A DNA stretch of 10,439 bases from Bacteroidota bacterium. Lineage in GTDB: Bacteria; Bacteroidota; Bacteroidia; Chitinophagales; JADJOU01. The number at the start of each line of letters is the position of its first letter. The stretch's first letter is position 1. Below are positions 7,834 to 10,439 of the stretch, piece by piece. Both the position numbers and the translations under genes were made by a program. The stretch is taken from the NCBI GenBank assembly GCA_016713645.1, contig JADJOU010000042.1:1-10439 (forward strand). The letters are read 5' to 3'. The notes beneath the pieces were generated by a model, which did not search any database, was not told the origin of the DNA, and worked only from the letters and a program-made list of their open reading frames with translations.

Positions 7834-8094
7834 CAAATCAAAATTAAGTCAATAATAATTGGGTTGAAACCTTCATTGACTTTGTCTAAAATGCCTTCCT
7901 TTAAATTGTGTAATTCATTTCCTCGGCGGAGCTGAGTCAATTTGAGAAGCAATCTTTGGTCTTTGGTATAGATTGCTGAGTATGGTTTCTGATAGGTTTG
8001 CCGACAATTTCGTTCCAATGGGCAATAATTTTCATCTCTTTGGCCTTTATTTGCATAATGAATTCTGAAACACTCTGAGCTAATATTGTTTCAT
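7833..8094 (-). pseudogene. dciA: DUF721/DciA-like protein, frameshifted
   Basis: Small cytoplasmic protein of the DUF721 family. In many bacteria DciA helps load or support the replicative helicase DnaB; that role is family knowledge, not seen here. The N-terminal half reads 'TILAQSVSEFIMQIKAKEMK' followed by 'IIAHWNEIVGKPIRNHTQ', and after one frame change the rest is 'SAIYTKDQRLLLKLTQ', 'RRGNELHNLKEGILDKVNEG' and 'FNPIIIDLILI', ending at TGA 7833-7835. The signature W..IVG..I..HT, K...L.LKL....LRNEL...K..I and a C-terminal I.DI.... is typical of the family, as is the length (about 90-95 residues). ATG at 8092-8094 ('MK', then a frame change into 'TILAQS') is the chosen start. It is the first gene of the minus-strand block: upstream lies only the divergent TonB receptor, so it is not next to recF here. 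Confidence 0.8.
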
Positions 8095-8133
8095 AAAATA
8101 TAAATTATGGTCGGGTTTACGCTCATCACCCTG

Positions 8134-8141
8134 CAAATGTA
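8134..8141 (-). promoter_or_regulatory. -7 box before the dciA operon
   Basis: On the minus strand TACATTTG matches the Bacteroidota -7 consensus TAnnTTTG exactly. It is 40 bases before the proposed dciA ATG, a plausible leader length. No good TTG lies at the usual -33 distance; a TTC is present about 24 bases upstream. The 149-base gap 8095-8243 must also hold the promoter of the divergent receptor gene. Confidence 0.45.
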
Positions 8142-8243
8142 TAAACTAATTTCTACCTCCCTTATGAAGATTGAAAATATATTTTACCATCCTACTTGTT
8201 TTACAAAATATTACTTGAATTGTTTGTTGCGTTTAAGCAGGAT

Positions 8244-10439
8244 ATGATGAAATTCACCCTTTTGGTGTTTAATTGCTCTATACTAGTTCAATTGTTTGGT
8301 CAGACAGCGATTTTGAAGGCAAAGTAACTGATGCACTCAATCGCCCGCTCAAAGACATCACCACATCTACCTCAAAAAGGACAAATCTATCCAAGCCTTG
8401 AGTAACCAAGATGGCAATTATACGCTCAAAATTCCCGCAGAGAAAAATGGACCCTGATTATCCGCGGATTGAACTTTAGGCAAATCGAACAAAAAATCAA
8501 TCCCAAGGATGGAGAAACCCTCGACATCAATGGAATAATGGTCATCAAAGAATTGAAGACCACTATGGTCAAAACGGCAAAAAATCAGGACGAAGTCATG
8601 AATGAAATGGTGACGCCCAAATGAAGTCAATCCATCGGGGAATTTGGGAAAACGTACTCAAATTTCAAGGGGATCGGGGTGGCTGGCAATAATGAATTGG
8701 GCTCCTCTTATGCTACATCGCGGAGAACTGCAGTGAAAACCTCGTCTGTCAATGACATTTAAATCTATCTCCCTTTCCCAATCCACTCGGGACTTAGCAA
8801 AGAGGATTCAGTTTTGCCAATCCAATATGGTACAGAACATCAAATTCTCCTCAGGTGGATTGCCCCTAAATATGCGAAGTAAAATAACATATATGTACTC
8901 GTTATCAAATACGAAAAAACCCGATAAACTTCGCGGACGACAGGGAACTCAGTTTTCTCGGTGGTGCTGTTATTGTTACTTTGGAGAGGCGCTAGCAAAA
9001 CGAAATACCACTTTTGTCGAAGCGGTTCGATTCAAATCAGCGCAATATCTTTTGGAGTTCATTGGATGTGAAAGGTCAATACCAACCTTCCTTTTGGACG
9101 CCACAAACCTATGTGACTCTAGGCCATCTCTCCTAAACTCTCCATCGGCTGTTTGACCTTAATTATTAAGCAATGCCTATTTTCACCTATGAAACAAGAA
9201 CGACACGATTTGGTTTGGTAGAATTACACCTTGGTTTCTAGCGTAAAATATGAAAGAAATTCTGGTAACCAAATACCAAAACTTACGCGACCAGGCGTTT
9301 CTGCTACTCATAAAACCAATGACAGACAGAGGATTTTTTAAATTCAGCGGCGGCGCATTGCCACAGAGAGAATGACGCTACGATATCACGGGGTAAATAT
9401 GTCATCGGAGAAGTAGAAACAGAATCGTGAGCAATTTCAATGATGAAGTCAGCCATTTTCCAGTTTGGGCAATTTTTCAAAATTGGGCGCGCAATCAAGT
9501 GGATACAGAAATTTACTATACGGGGATGAAAGCCTCCTTTCAATACAATAAACGCTTTTAATATCAACAGGTATTGGATGGAAATTTGAAACATATCAAA
9601 GACAAATTGAGTGAATGGACTATGACGGATTCTGCTTAGCTATTCCTTGCACCACTCTCAACCGATGAGAGATGAAATTGGAGAGCGTCATCAAATCCAC
9701 CGGCGAAAATCAATTCACAGCGCGCTGAAAGGATATGTGCAAGAACCTTTGGACATGGGATGAAGATAGCGCCGCGTCGCTACGGATTTACCTATGGATT
9801 GAGGGTATAATTGCTGGTATTACAATAGAGAACTGCTGAAATCGGTCCAAGTACTCAATTCAATTATATCCCCAATGCAAGAAGAATTGGGTAATTACCG
9901 GTGCTGTTGGTTTGTATCCCCAACCTCCCTATTGCCAGAAATTGGGGATTTCAGCGGAAAAATGAGTCGAAGTCAAAGCGCAAAGTCTGCTTTTTACCCT
10001 ACTGCTCCTGGAAGCGATTATTATTGTTGTTCAAAGCAAGAAATCGACCATTTAAATTCACCACAGAGGTGTATTACAAGCATCTCTGGGATGTGAATCA
10101 ATGGGATTATCAAGCCGTCTGCTCACCAATTCGCTATGTGTCGCAAAACAATGCGGTGGCATACGCCACAGGTGTGGATTTTCGCGTACAAGGAGAATTG
10201 ATGGAAGGAGCTGAGAGCTGGGTGAATCTGTATCCTTTATGCAGACCAAAGAGAATTTGTCGGAGGCTTGACTTTCTAATTTTTAAAAGATGATAGAGAC
10301 TACATATTTCCTTAAATTTCATATATACCAATGAGATATTGTCGATTCTGATCCCCTATGAGCGGGGATATGTAGACAGACCTACCAACCAGCTCGTTTC
10401 ATTCAAGTGTATTTTTTGAAGATTATGACCCAACCATCC
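8244..10439 (+). pseudogene. TonB-dependent receptor with carboxypeptidase-like regulatory domain, frameshifted and cut by window end
   Basis: Outer-membrane beta-barrel that imports a ligand using TonB/ExbBD energy; the ligand is unknown. ATG 8244 or 8247 opens a signal peptide ('MKFTLLVFNCSILVQLFGQ'). After a frame change, 'FEGKVTDALNRPLKDI', 'SNQDGNYTLKIPAEKNG' and 'INPKDGETLDI' (8312-8540) form a CarboxypepD_reg-like domain. The plug follows: 'GIGVAGNNELGSSYAT' (8670-8720), 'ENLV', 'VNDI', 'MVQNIKFSSGG' (about 8827-8860) and 'KKPDKLRG'. Barrel strands: 'VRFKSAQYLL' (about 9027), 'KTNDRQRI', 'YDITGKYVIGE', 'NWARNQVDTEIYYTGMKASF' (about 9480-9540), 'LDGNLKHIKDKLSEW', 'YGFTYGLRV', 'QFNYIPNARR', 'GLYPQPPY' (9909-9932), 'FKFTTEVYYKHLWDV' and 'NNAVAYATGVDFRVQGELME' (from 10147). 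The last segment 'ERGYVDRPTNQLVSF' and 'FFEDY' reaches the edge, so the last strands are outside. The order is that of a single Bacteroidota receptor family of about 800 residues. It is not an obvious SusC: no SusD-like gene is seen, but the downstream side is unseen. At least fifteen frame changes are needed. Confidence 0.88.

Noticed and set aside
5574..8100. Idea that this open-frame-poor stretch is a non-coding RNA cluster, integron-like array or degraded mobile element
   Set aside because: No repeats, terminal inverted repeats, transposase motifs or RNA-like folds were seen, and reading the minus strand across frames gives recognisable proteins.
8196..8226. TTG followed after 20 bases by ATTGTTTG as a promoter for the TonB receptor
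   Set aside because: Only the TTTG half of the -7 box matches; position is plausible but not convincing.
8418..8630. 70-codon minus-strand frame
   Set aside because: Exact antisense of the TonB receptor's regulatory domain, whose plus-strand reading has clear family motifs.
9304..9594. 96-codon minus-strand frame
   Set aside because: Antisense of receptor barrel strands ('NWARNQVDTEIYYTG' on the plus strand); no independent coding evidence.
10058..10331. Two overlapping minus-strand frames of about 65 codons
   Set aside because: Antisense of the highly conserved 'NNAVAYATGVDFRV' receptor segment.

Overview
The window is a piece of a Bacteroidota genome, most like the Chitinophagia/Saprospiria/Sphingobacteriia part of the phylum. 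The evidence is a very large secreted beta-rich protein with a 'LPVQLTRF...' domain and a type IX secretion (T9SS) C-terminal tail, a TonB-dependent receptor with an N-terminal carboxypeptidase-like regulatory domain, and two exact matches to the Bacteroidota -7 promoter box TAnnTTTG. I see no tRNA, rRNA, CRISPR array, insertion sequence or phage gene.

Layout. (1) About 74-4693, minus strand: one approximately 1,540-codon gene for a secreted mosaic T9SS protein. The last 2.6 kb is an intact 851-codon frame, the middle is a 356-codon frame, and the first kilobase is broken by many frameshifts. A hairpin plus T-run terminator lies just past its stop (16-51). (2) 4694-4987: intergenic region with divergent promoter candidates. 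(3) About 4988-5573, plus strand: a secreted protein of unknown function whose last part is frameshifted. (4) About 5637-8094, minus strand, convergent with the previous gene: a block with almost no long open frames, but four genes can be pieced together by reading across frames. In transcription order they are a DUF721/DciA-like protein, a LysM-containing secreted protein, a tetratricopeptide-repeat (TPR) protein and a purine nucleoside phosphorylase. The DciA stop and the LysM start overlap as TGATG, and there is a -7 box 40 bases before the DciA start, so this looks like one operon. (5) 8095-8243: divergent intergenic region. (6) About 8244-10439, plus strand, running off the window: a TonB-dependent receptor, recognisable along its whole length but broken by many indels.

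Quality. From 74 to about 3,650 there is a single frame break. To the right of about 3,700 breaks come every 50-200 bases in every gene, including purine nucleoside phosphorylase, while the protein motifs stay sharp. This looks like indel-rich raw or unpolished sequence rather than decay of six unrelated genes. All coordinates for reconstructed genes are approximate.

Function. The large T9SS protein is probably exported and attached to the cell surface, and the TonB receptor imports something across the outer membrane. The four-gene block combines a replication-associated helper, a wall-binding protein, a TPR scaffold and a purine salvage enzyme. I see no convincing new defence, mobile or biosynthetic system. 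What is new here is the recovery of hidden housekeeping genes from a region that looks non-coding.
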